Origin: Streptococcus infantis SK970
Lineage (GTDB): Bacteria > Bacillota > Bacilli > Lactobacillales > Streptococcaceae
DNA length: 64,000 bases
Assembly: GCA_000223255.2 (NCBI GenBank)
Contig: AFUT01000003.1
Location: 186,001-250,000 of the forward strand
Direction of reading: 5' to 3'
Position numbers and translations under genes: made by a program. Below, in pieces: positions 19,658 to 30,397 of the stretch (the stretch's first letter is position 1; the number at the start of each line of letters is the position of its first letter). Below the pieces are notes generated by a model that saw only the letters and a program-made list of their open reading frames with translations, ran no database searches and was not told where the DNA came from.

Positions 19658-21863
19658 CTCAGCGGACTGATTCAATATGCCAAGAACTCCAACCTTTGAA
19701 ACGAATGACTCCCTTTTTGTCAGTTTTGTAAATCGAATTCCTAAATTCTTGGTAATTCTCCCCATTTTTTCTTTAAATTTTTCTTCTTGTCTACAGAAAT
19801 GACCGTGATTTTAGGTTGTAAGGTTTTGAAGACTTCGATATCATTCTTTTCTTAGCTGTTTCCTGATGAGTTATCACTACATCTGCTTGGAGTTTTGGAT
19901 AAGACTTGGTTAAGAGCTTCTCCTCTATATTTCCAGTGACTAGAAAAGTTTGATTTAGTAGCTTTCCATACATTGCTATTGAGTCTTTACTATACTTGTT
20001 TTGATTTTCGATTACTTCTAAACTACTCCCAAAAATAAATAACTGCTCTCCTGTTTTAATAGGACGTACTTTCAAGTTACTTTCCTTTAATTTATCCATA
20101 AATTCTCTTTTAGATAGAGTTTCTTCAGTTACTAGAATCTCTCCAAGATTGAAGGCTTTACTAATTTCTAGTAGATGGTCTAGTTGCTTAGGTTCACTAT
20201 CCGTTAAAACAAGCTGATCAATCTTTGCCACTCCTCTACTTTTCAGATAGGGGATTAAACTCCGTTTGGCAACGCTCGAGCTGACTTTCTCCTGCCAAGC
20301 TTCTTTTTTCTCAACTGCTAACTTTTCACCGACATCCAGAAGTATGGTCTTTCCTGTCATGTCTCTAAGGAAAATGCTTCGTCCCTGTTCCATATCTAGG
20401 ACTGTGATTTCATTCTCCAGTGGATGTTTAGTTACTAAGAAAAGTGAAACGATAAATAGGATAAGCAAAGGTGCTTTCTTCAAATTTTTACGATAATCAT
20501 AAATCAGCGCCAAAGAGACTAATAGACATACCAAAACCCAGAGATTAGGTTGACCAAAAACAAAGGGTCTAGTAGATAGCTGAGAAACATAGCGTATGAT
20601 GTTTTCTAGCCATTCAAATAGAAAGTTAAACTGGGTAATAGGATATATCCATGACAGACAGAACAGCATTGATAAAAGTGGTAGCAAGACCATATCAAAT
20701 AAAAAGAAAAGACAAAGGTCAAGAGTATGGACCAAGGTTGAAATTCAGAAAAATAGAATGATAAAATTGGCAGAATTCCTAAGGAAATAATGAAACTTTC
20801 TCTCACCAGACCCTTTATCCCTGCTACTTCTTCACCAGTCATGGTCAGGATAAAGGCATAGGCACAGGAGAGCACTCCACCAGCTGTTAAGAAAAAGTTC
20901 GGCATGATAAGAAATAGAATAAGAATCGTTAAAGCAAAATTATCCAATGACTTGAAGCCATGCTGAGCCAATAGCTTTTGTAGAAGACTACGAATAACTG
21001 AAGCTGAAAATCCAGTCAAGCCTGCATAGACCAAAGAAAAGGGATAAGCTAGCCATTTGAACTTCTCTTGTGTCATTCCCAATCGCAAGAGTGACTTTTT
21101 AAAAGCATTCATGAAAAATCCGACTTGCATTCCAGACAAAGCAAAAAGATGAATAATCCCTAGGCTGGAATAAAGTTCGTTCATTTCCTCAAAGTCCGTA
21201 TCTAAATGTCCCAATAAAAGACCTGTCATATAATTGCGCATGGGATCGGGAAAATTCCTTTTATCCAGACAACTGCTTTTCTCCGCAAGCTGGATAGATT
21301 TTCTCCTATATCCCAACTGGATGTTTTCCTTAATTCTACAATTTCCGATATGGTCAAGGTCTGATAAATTCCTTGAGTTTTAAGGTAGTTTCGATAATCA
21401 AATCCAGCAAAATTACTTGCTCCTTGAGGACTAGTTAGCTTTCCTTTTACCACCATCTCATGCAGTTCAGATAACTGCTGAAATTTTTCTTTTTCAGCCT
21501 CTGATTGAAGTTTATAATAGACCTGAAAGAGTCTACCATCAGTCTTGCCACGAAAAGATAAGCTATCACCATTGACCTTGATAGTATCAGGCAAGATTCG
21601 TACCGTATTAACTGAGTCAACAAGATGTTGAATCTTTTCTTCTTGCTGCCATTTTTGAAATAAAAACCAGCTAGCAAATAGTCCACAAACCAAGAGAACC
21701 TTGGTCACTGTTTTCCATGGAAATTGGAAAAAGAGGCAGAGGAGTAAAAAACAAAGCCCAAAAGTGCTAAAAAGCTTGCTGAAAAAATTGCATAGTAGAG
21801 CCATAGCAAAAGAAAACTGAGATAGATTTTTGGAATTGGAAAGCGATTAATCCACTGTAACAT
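19658..21863 (-). pseudogene. comEC: ComEC DNA-uptake channel, multiply frameshifted in this sequence
   Basis: The polytopic membrane channel for single-stranded DNA uptake (Rec2 domain plus a C-terminal metallo-beta-lactamase-like domain). The start at 21863 (MLQWINRFPIPKIYLSFLLL) overlaps comEA by 17 bases. Fragments lie in successive frames: the N-terminal part to 21226, the competence domain (GIIHLFALSGMQVGFFMN) 21316-20606, and the C-terminal domain 20735-19791. Single missing bases at runs 21746-21751, 21259-21262, 20701-20705 and 19847-19850 explain four breaks. Two more near the G runs at 19760-19763 and 19679-19681 are needed to reach the expected end (FKGWSSW, then HIESVR). Six corrections give 2208 bases, about 735 residues. 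It carries more lesions than any other gene here, so real decay cannot be excluded. Confidence 0.85.
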
Positions 21864-22488
21864 AGTCTTTTAACTTTTCTATTGTTTTTGCGCCAATACC
21901 AGAAACCTTTTTAAGCTCATCCACTGACTTAAACTTACCGTTGGACTCACGGTGATCGATAATATCTTGAGCACGTTTGGCTCCCAACCCCTTGACTTGT
22001 TTCAGCTCCTCTAAACTGGCTTTATTGAGATTAACTTTCTTATTTTCCTTGCTATTAGATGCAGTTGAATGTGTTTCTTGGTTTGTAGCTTCTTCCTTAG
22101 TTGGGACATAGACAAGTGCTTCATCACTAATTCTCTGGGCAAGATTGATAGACTTGCTGTCAGCATTTTCTGTCAAACCACCAGCTTTCTGGACAGCATC
22201 ATTAATCCGACTTCCTACTGGCAAATCATAGATTCCAGGTGATTTAACAGCACCTTTGACATCGACAGTAATCATATCTTGTTCTACCACTTCTTCCTTC
22301 TGATTTTTATCATCCTTTTCATCCGTCGAGTCCTTTGAAACAGCTGTAACTTCAGTCTGCAAATTGCTTTCCTTAGCCGGTGTTTGAGTGACTGGCTTTA
22401 GGAGGAAAAATCCACCCAAGACTAAACCCAAAATAGCACAGATAACAATGATTTTATATTCTTTGATTTTCTCAATAAGTTCTTCCAT
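21847..22488 (-). CDS. comEA: ComEA competence DNA receptor
   Basis: A 213-residue surface DNA receptor for transformation. One N-terminal membrane anchor (IIVICAILGLVLGGFFLL, residues 13-30) is followed by a charged low-complexity linker, an SLBB domain (ITVDVKGAVKSPGIYDLPVG) and a C-terminal tandem helix-hairpin-helix domain (NLNKASLEELKQVKGLGAKR, then VSGIGAKTIEKLKDYV). It passes DNA to ComEC, encoded immediately downstream with a 17-base overlap. In this group the comE operon is under ComX control; I did not locate a clear combox in the 60 bases upstream. Confidence 0.93.
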   Translation of the reverse strand: MEELIEKIKEYKIIVICAILGLVLGGFFLLKPVTQTPAKESNLQTEVTAVSKDSTDEKDDKNQKEEVVEQDMITVDVKGAVKSPGIYDLPVGSRINDAVQKAGGLTENADSKSINLAQRISDEALVYVPTKEEATNQETHSTASNSKENKKVNLNKASLEELKQVKGLGAKRAQDIIDHRESNGKFKSVDELKKVSGIGAKTIEKLKDYVTVD

Positions 22489-22522
22489 AATTTCTCCTCT
22501 CTTATGTTATTCGTAAGACAAA

Positions 22523-22556
22523 GAAAAACAGCTGAAAAATCTTTTCAACTGCTTAC
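22523..22556 (-). terminator. Terminator of the acetyltransferase gene
   Basis: On the minus strand CAGTTGAAAA and TTTTTCAGCTG pair with a short loop, followed by TTTTTCTTTG. Confidence 0.8.
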
Positions 22557-23121
22557 TTATTTGCAAAATAGTCTTCCTTGGTTAAGACATAATGGACATC
22601 TGTTACGAATCTTCCAGGTTCATTTTTATCCATTCTAGCATAAGGTTCTTCGTGAGAAAAGCGCATGCCTGATTTCTCCATAACTTTTCCTGACGCAGGA
22701 TTATCCTTATCATGAAAGGCTTCTAACTTATTCATTCCTATCTTTTCAAAAGCCAGTTCAATTACGGCACGATTGGCTTCAGTTGTCAAACCTTGATTCC
22801 AATATTTTTATTGATAATAAAACCAATGACTGCCTTCTTAAGAACAGTATCCATCTTGTGCAGGTCAATAGTTCCGATAAACTCTCCCGTACTTTTTAGT
22901 TCAATTCCCCATCGGCCCAATGGAGTGGCTAGATAAAACTGGGCAATATTATTCTTGGTTTCCTCCAGACTTTGATTTGTTGGGAAAGTATATCGTGTAT
23001 TTTCCTTGTCTGAAGCATATTCAAACATGGCTTCTGCATCATCAAGTCTTACTGGTCTAAGTACTAAGCGTTCTGTTTCGATAACGGGATGCTTAGCTAG
23101 TTTGATAAATAGTGATTCCAT
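22553..23121 (-). pseudogene. GNAT acetyltransferase (RimJ/RimL type), frameshifted in this sequence
   Basis: Two frames join to a 189-residue protein when one base is added to the T run at 22805-22809, restoring INKKYWNQGLTTEANRAVIE. The N-terminal part begins MESLFIKLAKHPVIETERLV and has the RimJ-type LVLRPVRLDDAEAMFEYASD. The C-terminal part holds the acetyl-CoA loop (NQGLTTEA) and the motif KLEAFHDKDNPASGKVMEKSG. These enzymes acetylate amino termini of ribosomal proteins or small amines; the target is unknown. The start at 23121 follows a perfect AGGAGG. Confidence 0.85.
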
Positions 23122-23221
23122 GATTTTACCTCCTAAAATAGGTTGGTAAAAGAATAACATAAAAGAAATAGGTTTACAAGTTTTTCTTGCAATTTATAGC
23201 GGTTTCATATAAAATAAAAAC

Positions 23222-23252
23222 ATCACAAGAAAAGGTGGGTTCTTCCTGTGAT
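23222..23252 (+). promoter_or_regulatory. Inverted repeat in the ald promoter region
   Basis: ATCACAAGAA and TTCTTCCTGTGAT form an imperfect palindrome with an eight-base centre. Its right arm overlaps a possible extended -10 (TGT-GATAAT, 23248-23256). It may be an operator; the cognate protein is unknown. Confidence 0.35.
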
Positions 23253-23296
23253 AATTTAGTATTAGAACCTAGATGTTAATTAAGGAGAAAACCTCT

Positions 23297-24409
23297 ATGT
23301 TAATTGGAATTCCAAAGGAAATTAAAAATAATGAAAATCGTGTGGCTTTGACACCTGCTGGTGTACAAAGTCTTGTTGGTCGTGGTCACCGCGTCCTCAT
23401 CGAAACAAATGCGGGTCTTGGATCTGGTTTTGCTGATGCTGACTATGAAAAGCAAGGAGCTGAGATTGTAGCTACAGCTGCTGAAGCTTGGGCTGCAGAG
23501 TTAGTTGTTAAAGTAAAAGAGCCACTTGCTACTGAATATCAATTCTTGCGTGAAGACTTACTTCTCTTCACCTACTTGCATATGGCAGCTGCTCCTGAAT
23601 TGGCTGATGCTATGCTTGCAGCGAAAACAACTGGTGTTGCTTATGAAACTGTACGCGATACCGAAGGTCAACTTCCTCTATTGGTTCCAATGAGTGAGGT
23701 AGCAGGTCGTATGGCTGTCCAAATCGGAGCTCACTTCTTAACGAAACAAGCTGGTGGTTCTGGAGTTCTACTCGGTGGTGTTCCTGGTGTACCAAAAGGA
23801 AAAGTAACCATTATCGGTGGTGGTGTCGTTGGTACACATGCAGCACGTATCGCTCTTGGTCTTGGAGCTCAAGTAACTATTCTTGATATCAGCGCTAAAC
23901 GTCTCTCTGAACTTGAAGATGTCTTTGGTCACCAAATCCAAACACTCATGTCTAACCCATTTAATATCGAAGCAAGTGTACGTGAAGCAGACGTTGTTAT
24001 CGGTGCAGTATTGATTCCTGGTGCTAAAGCTCCAAAATTAGTGACAGACGACATGGTTCAACAAATGCGTCCTGGTTCTGTCATCGTTGACGTCGCTGTC
24101 GACCAAGGTGGCGTAATTGCAACTGCTGACCGTGTAACAACCCACGATGAGCCTGTCTATGAAAAACACGGTGTTCTCCACTATGCAGTTGCTAACATTC
24201 CTGGTGCAGTTGCTCGTACTTCTACTATTGCCCTTACAAATGTGACTCTTCCTTATATCGAAGCCTTGGCAGGTAAAGGATTTAAGAAAGCAATCCTTGA
24301 AGATGCTGGTTTGCGCGAAGGGGTTACAACTTACCAAGGTCAATTGACTAGTCAACCAGTTGCTGAAGGTTTAGAACGTGACTATACACCTATTAGTGAA
24401 CTTGTTTAA
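23297..24409 (+). CDS. ald: Alanine dehydrogenase
   Basis: A 370-residue NAD-dependent enzyme interconverting L-alanine with pyruvate and ammonia. It begins [20 protein letters not shown], with the substrate-binding Arg and Lys. The catalytic His lies in [17 protein letters not shown] near residue 96. The NAD-binding loop is [21 protein letters not shown] near 170-190, and [13 protein letters not shown] is conserved. The length equals the B. subtilis enzyme. The start at 23297 has GGAG upstream; an ATG at 23273 is rejected. It is monocistronic with a terminator shared with the convergent phoH. Confidence 0.95.
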   Translation: MLIGIPKEIKNNENRVALTPAGVQSLVGRGHRVLIETNAGLGSGFADADYEKQGAEIVATAAEAWAAELVVKVKEPLATEYQFLREDLLLFTYLHMAAAPELADAMLAAKTTGVAYETVRDTEGQLPLLVPMSEVAGRMAVQIGAHFLTKQAGGSGVLLGGVPGVPKGKVTIIGGGVVGTHAARIALGLGAQVTILDISAKRLSELEDVFGHQIQTLMSNPFNIEASVREADVVIGAVLIPGAKAPKLVTDDMVQQMRPGSVIVDVAVDQGGVIATADRVTTHDEPVYEKHGVLHYAVANIPGAVARTSTIALTNVTLPYIEALAGKGFKKAILEDAGLREGVTTYQGQLTSQPVAEGLERDYTPISELV

Positions 24410-24425
24410 TAAGAAATTCAAAAAA

Positions 24426-24456
24426 TAAGAGCAGTTTTTCAACTGCTCTTTTTCTT
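24426..24456. terminator. Bidirectional terminator between ald and phoH
   Basis: AGAGCAGTT and AACTGCTCT form a nine-pair stem with TTTTTCTTT on the plus side and an A-rich stretch on the other. Confidence 0.88.
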
Positions 24457-25442
24457 TATTCTGTTTCTTCTTGATTTTCTTCAACCTTAACTGGAGCTGG
24501 TTCATAGGCTCTAATAATCTGAGCAACGACTGGATGGCGAACCACATCCTTGGCTGAAAAATGAACGAAGTCAATCTGGTGAATGTTCTTAAGTTTTTCC
24601 TGGGCATCAATCAGACCTGATTTAACATTACGCGGTAGGTCAATCTGGCTAATATCCCCATTGACAATCATTTTTGAATTGAATCCAAGACGAGTCAAAA
24701 ACATCTTCATCTGCATGATGGTTGTATTTTGCGCTTCATCCAAAATGACAAAGGCATCATCCAGAGTACGTCCACGCATGTAGGCCAAAGGCGCAATCTC
24801 AATAATTTCTCGCTCCATGAGACGAGTTGTTTGGTCCTTCCCAAGAATTTGGTACAATGCATCATAAACAGGACGAAGGTAAGGATCTACCTTTTCCTTG
24901 AGATCTCCTGGAAGAAATCCCAAGCTTTCCCCAGCTTCTACTGCTGGACGAGTCAGGATAATACGCTTGACTTGACCACGTTTAAGAGCTGTAACAGCCA
25001 AGGTCACTGCTAGGAATGTTTTACCCGTACCAGCTGGCCCAATCCCGAAGGTAACATCATGGTTCTTAACACTATCTACATAAAGTTTTTGACCCAGTGT
25101 CTTTACACGTATCGGCTTACCAGTATTGTCTTTGATAATCTCTTCTTCATAGAGGGCAACAAACTTATCGATTTCATTGTTTCTAACCATATTGATGGCT
25201 GTCACCACATCCGGAGTTCCTACTGTCATACCACGATTGACCAAGACCATCAAGGCTTGAATTACTTGCCGTGCTTCTTCACAAGAAGACTCCTCTCCCA
25301 AGACTTGTACAATCTCTGTACGAGCATGGATGATAACATCTAACTCATCCTCCATCAAGCGAAGATGGCGTTCATTGGAACCAAAAAGATGAAACAGGTC
25401 ATCTGGATGACTTAACTGAATGTCTATTGAATGTTCCTTCAA
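24456..25442 (-). CDS. phoH: PhoH family ATPase
   Basis: A 328-residue cytoplasmic ATPase of the PhoH/YbeZ type, related to helicase domains and linked to RNA and ribosome maturation with YbeY. The N-terminal KH-like region (PDDLFHLFGSNERHLRLMED) is followed by Walker A GPAGTGKTFLAVTLA near residue 140 and Walker B AFVILDEAQNTTIMQMK near 230. The start is a TTG at 25440-25442 with AGAGG 8 bases upstream. An extended -10 (TGC-TATAAT) lies 40-50 bases upstream. The low-conservation tail is Glu-rich. Confidence 0.92.
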   Translation of the reverse strand: MKEHSIDIQLSHPDDLFHLFGSNERHLRLMEDELDVIIHARTEIVQVLGEESSCEEARQVIQALMVLVNRGMTVGTPDVVTAINMVRNNEIDKFVALYEEEIIKDNTGKPIRVKTLGQKLYVDSVKNHDVTFGIGPAGTGKTFLAVTLAVTALKRGQVKRIILTRPAVEAGESLGFLPGDLKEKVDPYLRPVYDALYQILGKDQTTRLMEREIIEIAPLAYMRGRTLDDAFVILDEAQNTTIMQMKMFLTRLGFNSKMIVNGDISQIDLPRNVKSGLIDAQEKLKNIHQIDFVHFSAKDVVRHPVVAQIIRAYEPAPVKVEENQEETE

Positions 25443-25526
25443 ATAAAGAACCTCTCTAACTCTTTAATTTCTTTTTATTATAGCAAAGGCAATTAGAAAT
25501 TGCTATCCCTAACACCTATGGTATCT

Positions 25527-25742
25527 TTAATGTTCTAAATATTCTTGCCAGATGCGATCGAAGTCTCCCATATTAAAGGAAAAACTGGCATGTTCTTCTA
25601 AAAATCGACTCACCTGATCGAAATCATCCGTATGTTTTGGGAAGGCTGACTCCTCAAAGGCAAGATCCGCTAAAATGGCTTTGGGACTATGACTTTTAGG
25701 ATTTCGTTCTGTCATGAGCCAAGTATAAAATGATTTTCTCAT
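25527..25742 (-). CDS. YozE family protein (UPF0346)
   Basis: A 71-residue protein starting [20 protein letters not shown], the exact pattern of the YozE SAM-like fold family. It contains [20 protein letters not shown] and ends [11 protein letters not shown]. The fold is a small helical bundle; function is unknown. It follows cvfB by 8 bases, so both are on one transcript. Confidence 0.92.
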   Translation of the reverse strand: MRKSFYTWLMTERNPKSHSPKAILADLAFEESAFPKHTDDFDQVSRFLEEHASFSFNMGDFDRIWQEYLEH

Positions 25743-25750
25743 AAGCCTCC

Positions 25751-26605
25751 CTAAATTAATTCAGTACCAAACTGGTCTTGTTTAATTTTACCAGCCTTCA
25801 TCAAACCACCAAGCGCTTTTTTAAACTGACCTTTTGAGATACCAAAAGTTGCTTTGATATCATCTGGTGATGATTTGTCATTTAAAGTCATGAAGCCACC
25901 ATTGCTTTCCAAGTAAGTCAGAATCATTTGTGCATCATTTTCTAACATCTCAAAAGAGCGAGGTTTTAGTGATAGATTAAGAGTTCGGTCAACCTCACGG
26001 AAACCAATGACACGCGCATCTAACACTTGCCCCAAACGTGGTTCTGCATAGCGCTCACTTGGATGGATAAATCCAAGCATGTTGTTTTCTGGTAGGTAGA
26101 CAAAAGTTCCTGATAGCTTAAGACGATAAACGATTGCAGGCCAGTTTTGATTTTGCATGTTGTTGTATGCTGGACGCGCCAAACGTTGGAAGTCCTCTTG
26201 GTAGGCTAAGAGTCCCCAGATACGGTCCTTCTTATCTACCTCTAGACGAATATAGAGCCTATCGCCCTTCTTTGGCCAGAGCTCTTTAAGTTCAGGTAGG
26301 ATATCAAGCGACACAACGATTTCCTTGTCAGGAAGTCCTGTATCAACAAAGACACCCAAATCCTTACGAACTTCTGTTACTATTCCCCAACCAAACTGTT
26401 CCTGAGTAGTAGTCACTTCTAGGGTAGTCAAGCGAAGTTTTTGCTTTATATCCGTGTAGGCAAAGCCTTTAACGGTATCACCTATTGCATGCTGGCCTTC
26501 TTCCTTATCAAGAGCATAGGTCTGACCATCCTTTTGGACAAAGTAAAAACGGTCATTTTCATCAGTTATCAGACCGACTATAAAACTAGCAAGATTTGTA
26601 TTCAT
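25751..26605 (-). CDS. cvfB: CvfB family S1-type RNA-binding protein
   Basis: A 284-residue protein with three S1/OB domains followed by a winged-helix C-terminus ([20 protein letters not shown] ... [20 protein letters not shown]). The region [20 protein letters not shown] and [20 protein letters not shown] mark CvfB/YitL. In Staphylococcus CvfB affects virulence gene mRNA; in streptococci the role is less known. The start at 26605 has AAGGA upstream and is preferred to 26644. Confidence 0.92.
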   Translation of the reverse strand: MNTNLASFIVGLITDENDRFYFVQKDGQTYALDKEEGQHAIGDTVKGFAYTDIKQKLRLTTLEVTTTQEQFGWGIVTEVRKDLGVFVDTGLPDKEIVVSLDILPELKELWPKKGDRLYIRLEVDKKDRIWGLLAYQEDFQRLARPAYNNMQNQNWPAIVYRLKLSGTFVYLPENNMLGFIHPSERYAEPRLGQVLDARVIGFREVDRTLNLSLKPRSFEMLENDAQMILTYLESNGGFMTLNDKSSPDDIKATFGISKGQFKKALGGLMKAGKIKQDQFGTELI

Positions 26606-26622
26606 GTTTCCTTCTTTCGAAT

Positions 26623-26656
26623 AAAACTCAGCCAGCAATGCCAACTGAGTTTTTCT
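26623..26656 (-). terminator. Terminator after frr
   Basis: On the minus strand AAAACTCAG and CTGAGTTTT enclose a further inner pairing (TTGGC / GCTGG), followed by a short T-rich stretch. Confidence 0.88.
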
Positions 26657-26665
26657 GTTTATTTC

Positions 26666-27223
26666 TTAGACTTCCAAGATTTCTTTTTCTTTATTGGCAG
26701 TCATGTCGTCGATGTGTTTAACAGCATCGTCTGTCGCTTTTTGAATATCTTTTTCAAGAGTCTTCAATTCATCTTCAGTGATTTCTTTTGCTTTTTCTTG
26801 TTTCTTAGCTTCATCCATAGCATCACGACGAATATTACGGATAGCTACTTTAGCATTTTCACCCACTTTTTTCACTTCTTTAGCAAGGTCGCGACGAGTT
26901 TCTTCTGTAAGAGCTGGTATTACCAAACGAATAACAGATCCGTCGTTAGCTGGTGTAATACCAAGATCTGAAGCGTTTAAAGCACGCTCGATATCCTTCA
27001 ATGAAGATTTATCAAATGGTGTTACCAACAAGACACGCGCTTCAGGAATTGTAATAGAAGCGATTTGGTTAAGAGGTGTTTCGACACCATAGTATTCAAC
27101 AGTAATACGGTCAAGCAAGCTAGCGTTAGCACGACCTGCACGGATACCACCAAATTCACGAGCAAGTGAGTGGTGAGATTGAGTCATTCTCTCTTTAGCT
27201 TTTTCTACAATTGCGTTAGCCAT
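26666..27223 (-). CDS. frr: Ribosome recycling factor
   Basis: A 185-residue protein releasing post-termination ribosomes together with EF-G. It contains [20 protein letters not shown] and the C-terminal helices [20 protein letters not shown], which are the standard three-helix bundle of RRF. It lies 8 bases after pyrH, a nearly universal pairing in Firmicutes, and ends at a strong terminator. Confidence 0.97.
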   Translation of the reverse strand: MANAIVEKAKERMTQSHHSLAREFGGIRAGRANASLLDRITVEYYGVETPLNQIASITIPEARVLLVTPFDKSSLKDIERALNASDLGITPANDGSVIRLVIPALTEETRRDLAKEVKKVGENAKVAIRNIRRDAMDEAKKQEKAKEITEDELKTLEKDIQKATDDAVKHIDDMTANKEKEILEV

Positions 27224-27231
27224 AATTTTTC

Positions 27232-27969
27232 TTATTCCTTTTCTTCGATATTGTTTGAAACAGTTGTTCCGATATTTTCACCAAATACAACACGTTTGAT
27301 ATTGCCAGGTTGGTTCATATTGAAGACGACCAAGTCAATATCGTTATCCATAGATAGAGTTGAAGCTGTTGAATCCATGATACGGAGTCCTTTATTAATA
27401 ACATCACGGTGAGTCAATTCTTCAAATTTAACAGCTGTCTTGTCTTTCTTAGGATCAGCATTGTAGACACCGTCTACACCATTCTTAGCCATCAAAATAG
27501 CGTCTGCTTCAATTTCAGCTGCTCGAAGAGCCGCTGTCGTATCTGTAGAGAAGTAAGGTGAACCAATTCCCGCGCCAAAGATAACGATACGTCCTTTTTC
27601 AAGGTGGCGAAGGGCACGTCCACGAATATAAGGTTCCGCTACTTGTTGCATGGCAATAGCTGTTTGTACACGAGTATCAACACCAGCTTGTTGCAATGAA
27701 TCTGCCATCACAAGAGCATTCATGACTGTCCCAAGCATTCCAGTGTAGTCCGCTTGAACACGATCCATACCAGCTTCTGCTGCAGGTTCTCCACGCCAAA
27801 GGTTCCCACCACCGATAACCAAGGCGATTTCAATTCCTAGCTCGTGAACTTCCTTGATTTCTTGGGCCATACTTTGGACGGTTTTGATATCAATACCGAC
27901 ACCACGTTCGCCAGCAAGGGCTTCACCAGATAGCTTGATTAAGATACGTTTATACTTAGGTTCTACCAT
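27232..27969 (-). CDS. pyrH: UMP kinase
   Basis: A 245-residue bacterial-type UMP kinase (amino acid kinase fold), phosphorylating UMP to UDP. The ATP-binding start is [40 protein letters not shown] and [20 protein letters not shown] hold the UMP and GTP-responsive residues. The length is normal. It has an SD (GGAGAGAG) and is followed by frr in the same operon. Confidence 0.97.
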   Translation of the reverse strand: MVEPKYKRILIKLSGEALAGERGVGIDIKTVQSMAQEIKEVHELGIEIALVIGGGNLWRGEPAAEAGMDRVQADYTGMLGTVMNALVMADSLQQAGVDTRVQTAIAMQQVAEPYIRGRALRHLEKGRIVIFGAGIGSPYFSTDTTAALRAAEIEADAILMAKNGVDGVYNADPKKDKTAVKFEELTHRDVINKGLRIMDSTASTLSMDNDIDLVVFNMNQPGNIKRVVFGENIGTTVSNNIEEKE

Positions 27970-28051
27970 TTTCTCTCTCCTTTTTTCATCCTACCTATTT
28001 TATCACAATTTCAAGGATTTTTATAGTATCATGAGCAATTCTTTCAAAAAA

Positions 28052-29386
28052 TTAGACAGATAAAAATTTCTCTAAATCAGACAAGGCGCGTTCTGCAATT
28101 TTCTCATAACGAGCCTTTTTATCACGAATACGCTCACCTTCTAACTCCTTGATAATACCGAAGTTGACATTCATGGGTTGGAAATGCTTGCTATCAGCAT
28201 GGGTGATATAATGAGCTAAACTACCGATAGCTGTAGTCTCTGGGAAAATAGCTTCACTTTCTCCCTTATAAAGTCGAGCTGCGTTAATACCCGCTACTAA
28301 TCCTGATGCCGCTGACTCAACATAGCCCTCTACACCTGTCATTTGGCCAGCGAAGAAAAGATTTGACTGTTTCTTGGAACGGTAGGTCTGCTCAAGAAGA
28401 TTTGGAGAATCCATATAAGAATTGCGGTGCATAACGCCATAACGGACAAACTCAGCATTTTCAAGACCTGGAATCATTTGAAAAACACGTTTTTGTTCGC
28501 CCCATTTAAGGTGAGTTTGGAAACCAACGATATTGTAAAGACTACCTGCCGCATTATCCTGACGAAGCTGAACCACTGCGTATGGCGTCTTAAATTCTCC
28601 GTCACGAGGACCTGTGTAGTCATCTGGATACTCCAGACCAACTGGTTTCATAGGGCCATAAAGCATGGTTTTAATACCACGTTTGGCCATGACTTCAATT
28701 GGCATACACCCTTCAAAGTACTTCTCTTTTTCAAAAGAATTAAGGGGTGCTTCTTCCGCATTGACCAAGGCCTCATGGAAATCCATAAACTCTTGTTTGG
28801 TCATCGGAGCATTGAGGTAGGCAGCTTCTCCCTTGTCATACCGAGACTTGAGATAGACCTTGCTCATATCAATGGTGTTGACGTCGATAATAGGCGCTGC
28901 CGCGTCGTAGAAATAGAAGCCATCGCCGTCATTAAGGGCATGAATTTTCTCAGCCAGGGCATCGCTAGTCAAGGGACCAGTAGCGACAACCGTAATAACA
29001 TCTGTCGGCAATTCTGTAATTTCATCACGAACCACTTCAATTAAAGGGTGATTGGCAATTTTTTCAGTTACCATTTGAGAAAAACCGTCACGATCAACCG
29101 CAAGCGCTCCACCTGCAGGAACACGGGTTGCTTCTGCTGATTCTAAAATCACAGAACCAAGACGACGCATTTCTTCCTTGAGGAGCCCGACAGCATTTGT
29201 AAGAGCATCCCCTCGTAATGAGTTGGAACACACTAATTCTGCAAAATTATCTGTTTTATGCTGAGGTGTTGATTTGACACCACGCATTTCATAGAGTTTA
29301 ACTGGAATACCACGCTCTGCGATTTGGTAGGCTGCTTCAGAACCCGCCAATCCAGCACCGATAACATTGATATAAGATTGAGACAT
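28052..29386 (-). CDS. trmFO: Folate-dependent tRNA (uracil-54-C5)-methyltransferase TrmFO
   Basis: A 444-residue flavoprotein that methylates U54 in the T loop of tRNAs using methylene-tetrahydrofolate. The FAD-binding loop is [20 protein letters not shown] at the N-terminus, followed by CSNSLRGD, which holds the catalytic Cys. [20 protein letters not shown] is conserved near the C-terminus. The start at 29386 has AGAGG upstream and is preferred to 29458. It has a promoter-like extended -10 (TTATACT) about 90 bases upstream, after the rsmI terminator. Confidence 0.96.
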   Translation of the reverse strand: MSQSYINVIGAGLAGSEAAYQIAERGIPVKLYEMRGVKSTPQHKTDNFAELVCSNSLRGDALTNAVGLLKEEMRRLGSVILESAEATRVPAGGALAVDRDGFSQMVTEKIANHPLIEVVRDEITELPTDVITVVATGPLTSDALAEKIHALNDGDGFYFYDAAAPIIDVNTIDMSKVYLKSRYDKGEAAYLNAPMTKQEFMDFHEALVNAEEAPLNSFEKEKYFEGCMPIEVMAKRGIKTMLYGPMKPVGLEYPDDYTGPRDGEFKTPYAVVQLRQDNAAGSLYNIVGFQTHLKWGEQKRVFQMIPGLENAEFVRYGVMHRNSYMDSPNLLEQTYRSKKQSNLFFAGQMTGVEGYVESAASGLVAGINAARLYKGESEAIFPETTAIGSLAHYITHADSKHFQPMNVNFGIIKELEGERIRDKKARYEKIAERALSDLEKFLSV

Positions 29387-29487
29387 GACACTAATACCTC
29401 TTTGGGTGGAACCTAGGTCCAAATAAAAACAAGCCACTGGACTGTTTGACACCCACAAATCTTTCTAATTTTTCTTTTACTAGTATA

Positions 29488-29518
29488 ACAAAAAAGGGAA
29501 GAAGGCAAACTTCCCTGT
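29488..29518 (-). terminator. Terminator of the tmk-holB-yabA-rsmI operon
   Basis: AGGGAAG and CTTCCCT form a stem on the minus strand, followed by a run of T, directly after the repaired rsmI stop codon. Confidence 0.85.
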
Positions 29519-30395
29519 TTAGTCATCCGATTGATTCTCTTCCCATTCATGATAAGCTGCGTAGAGCTGGCTTTTATTCCACTGGTAGAGTTTTGCGACT
29601 TCCTTAATAGCTTGATTTTCTTAACACCTTGTTGGATACGATTTTGTATCTCAGAGAATAAATCCTCTTCATCCTTATCTTCTAGTTCTAGACTAGCACC
29701 TTCCACAATCAGAAGGCATTCGCCTTTGAGCGGTGTTTGAGAAATATTTTCTAACAATTCAGTAATACTTCCACGTTGGTATTCTTCAAAAATCTTAGTC
29801 AATTCTCGAACTAAGACAACTGAACGATCACCGTAGACCTCTAGCATATTTTCTAGGGTATCAGCCACACGATGTGGAGATTCATAGAAAATCTGGGTCT
29901 CAGGATAATCTTTTTTGATTCGAAAAACTGCTTTTGTTGTCCCGATTTTCGAGGTAAGAATCCATAAAAAATGTGGGGTTGTGGAGCTAAACCACTGGCA
30001 ATCAAGGCAGAAATTCCTGCGCTAGGACCTGGAACTGTGACAACTGCTATATCTTCTTCAATTGCCGCCTTGACCAAATCATGACCTGGGTCAGAAATGC
30101 TAGGTAAACCAGCATCCGAGACCTGAGCGATATTTTGACCTTGTTTCAACAAACCAATCAAATCAGGAATCTTTTCCTTGGCATTGTGCTCATGAAAACT
30201 GATTTGTTTGGTTGAAATATCGAAATGCTTCAGCAATAGACCAGTATTACGAGTATCCTCGGCAGCAATCCAGTCCACTTCTTTCAAAGTCTGAATAGCA
30301 CGAAAGGTCATATCTTCTAGATTCCCAATCGGAGTTGCGACAAGATATAACTTCCCATAAGGTGAATGACCTTTAAAACTTTTTTGAATCTGCAT
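29519..30395 (-). pseudogene. rsmI: 16S rRNA 2'-O-ribose C1402 methyltransferase RsmI, frameshifted in this sequence
   Basis: Two homopolymer lesions split the gene. The N-terminal frame (30395-29853) has GKLYLVATPIGNLEDMTFRA, DWIAAEDTRNTGLLLKHF and PGPSAGISALIASGLA, typical of the tetrapyrrole methylase fold of RsmI. Adding one base to the run at 29911-29916 continues into YESPHRVADTLENMLEVYGD. A second added base at 29616-29619 gives a tail KKNQAIKEVAKLYQWNKSQL ending at 29519. The repaired protein has about 292 residues. It methylates the ribose of C1402 of 16S rRNA in the decoding centre. It begins 2 bases after the yabA stop codon. Confidence 0.9.
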
Positions 30396-30397
30396 GC

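Noticed and set aside
20596..20790. Plus-strand frame across comEC and other opposite-strand frames longer than 60 codons
   Set aside because: They lie opposite real genes, lack ribosome sites and show no family motifs.
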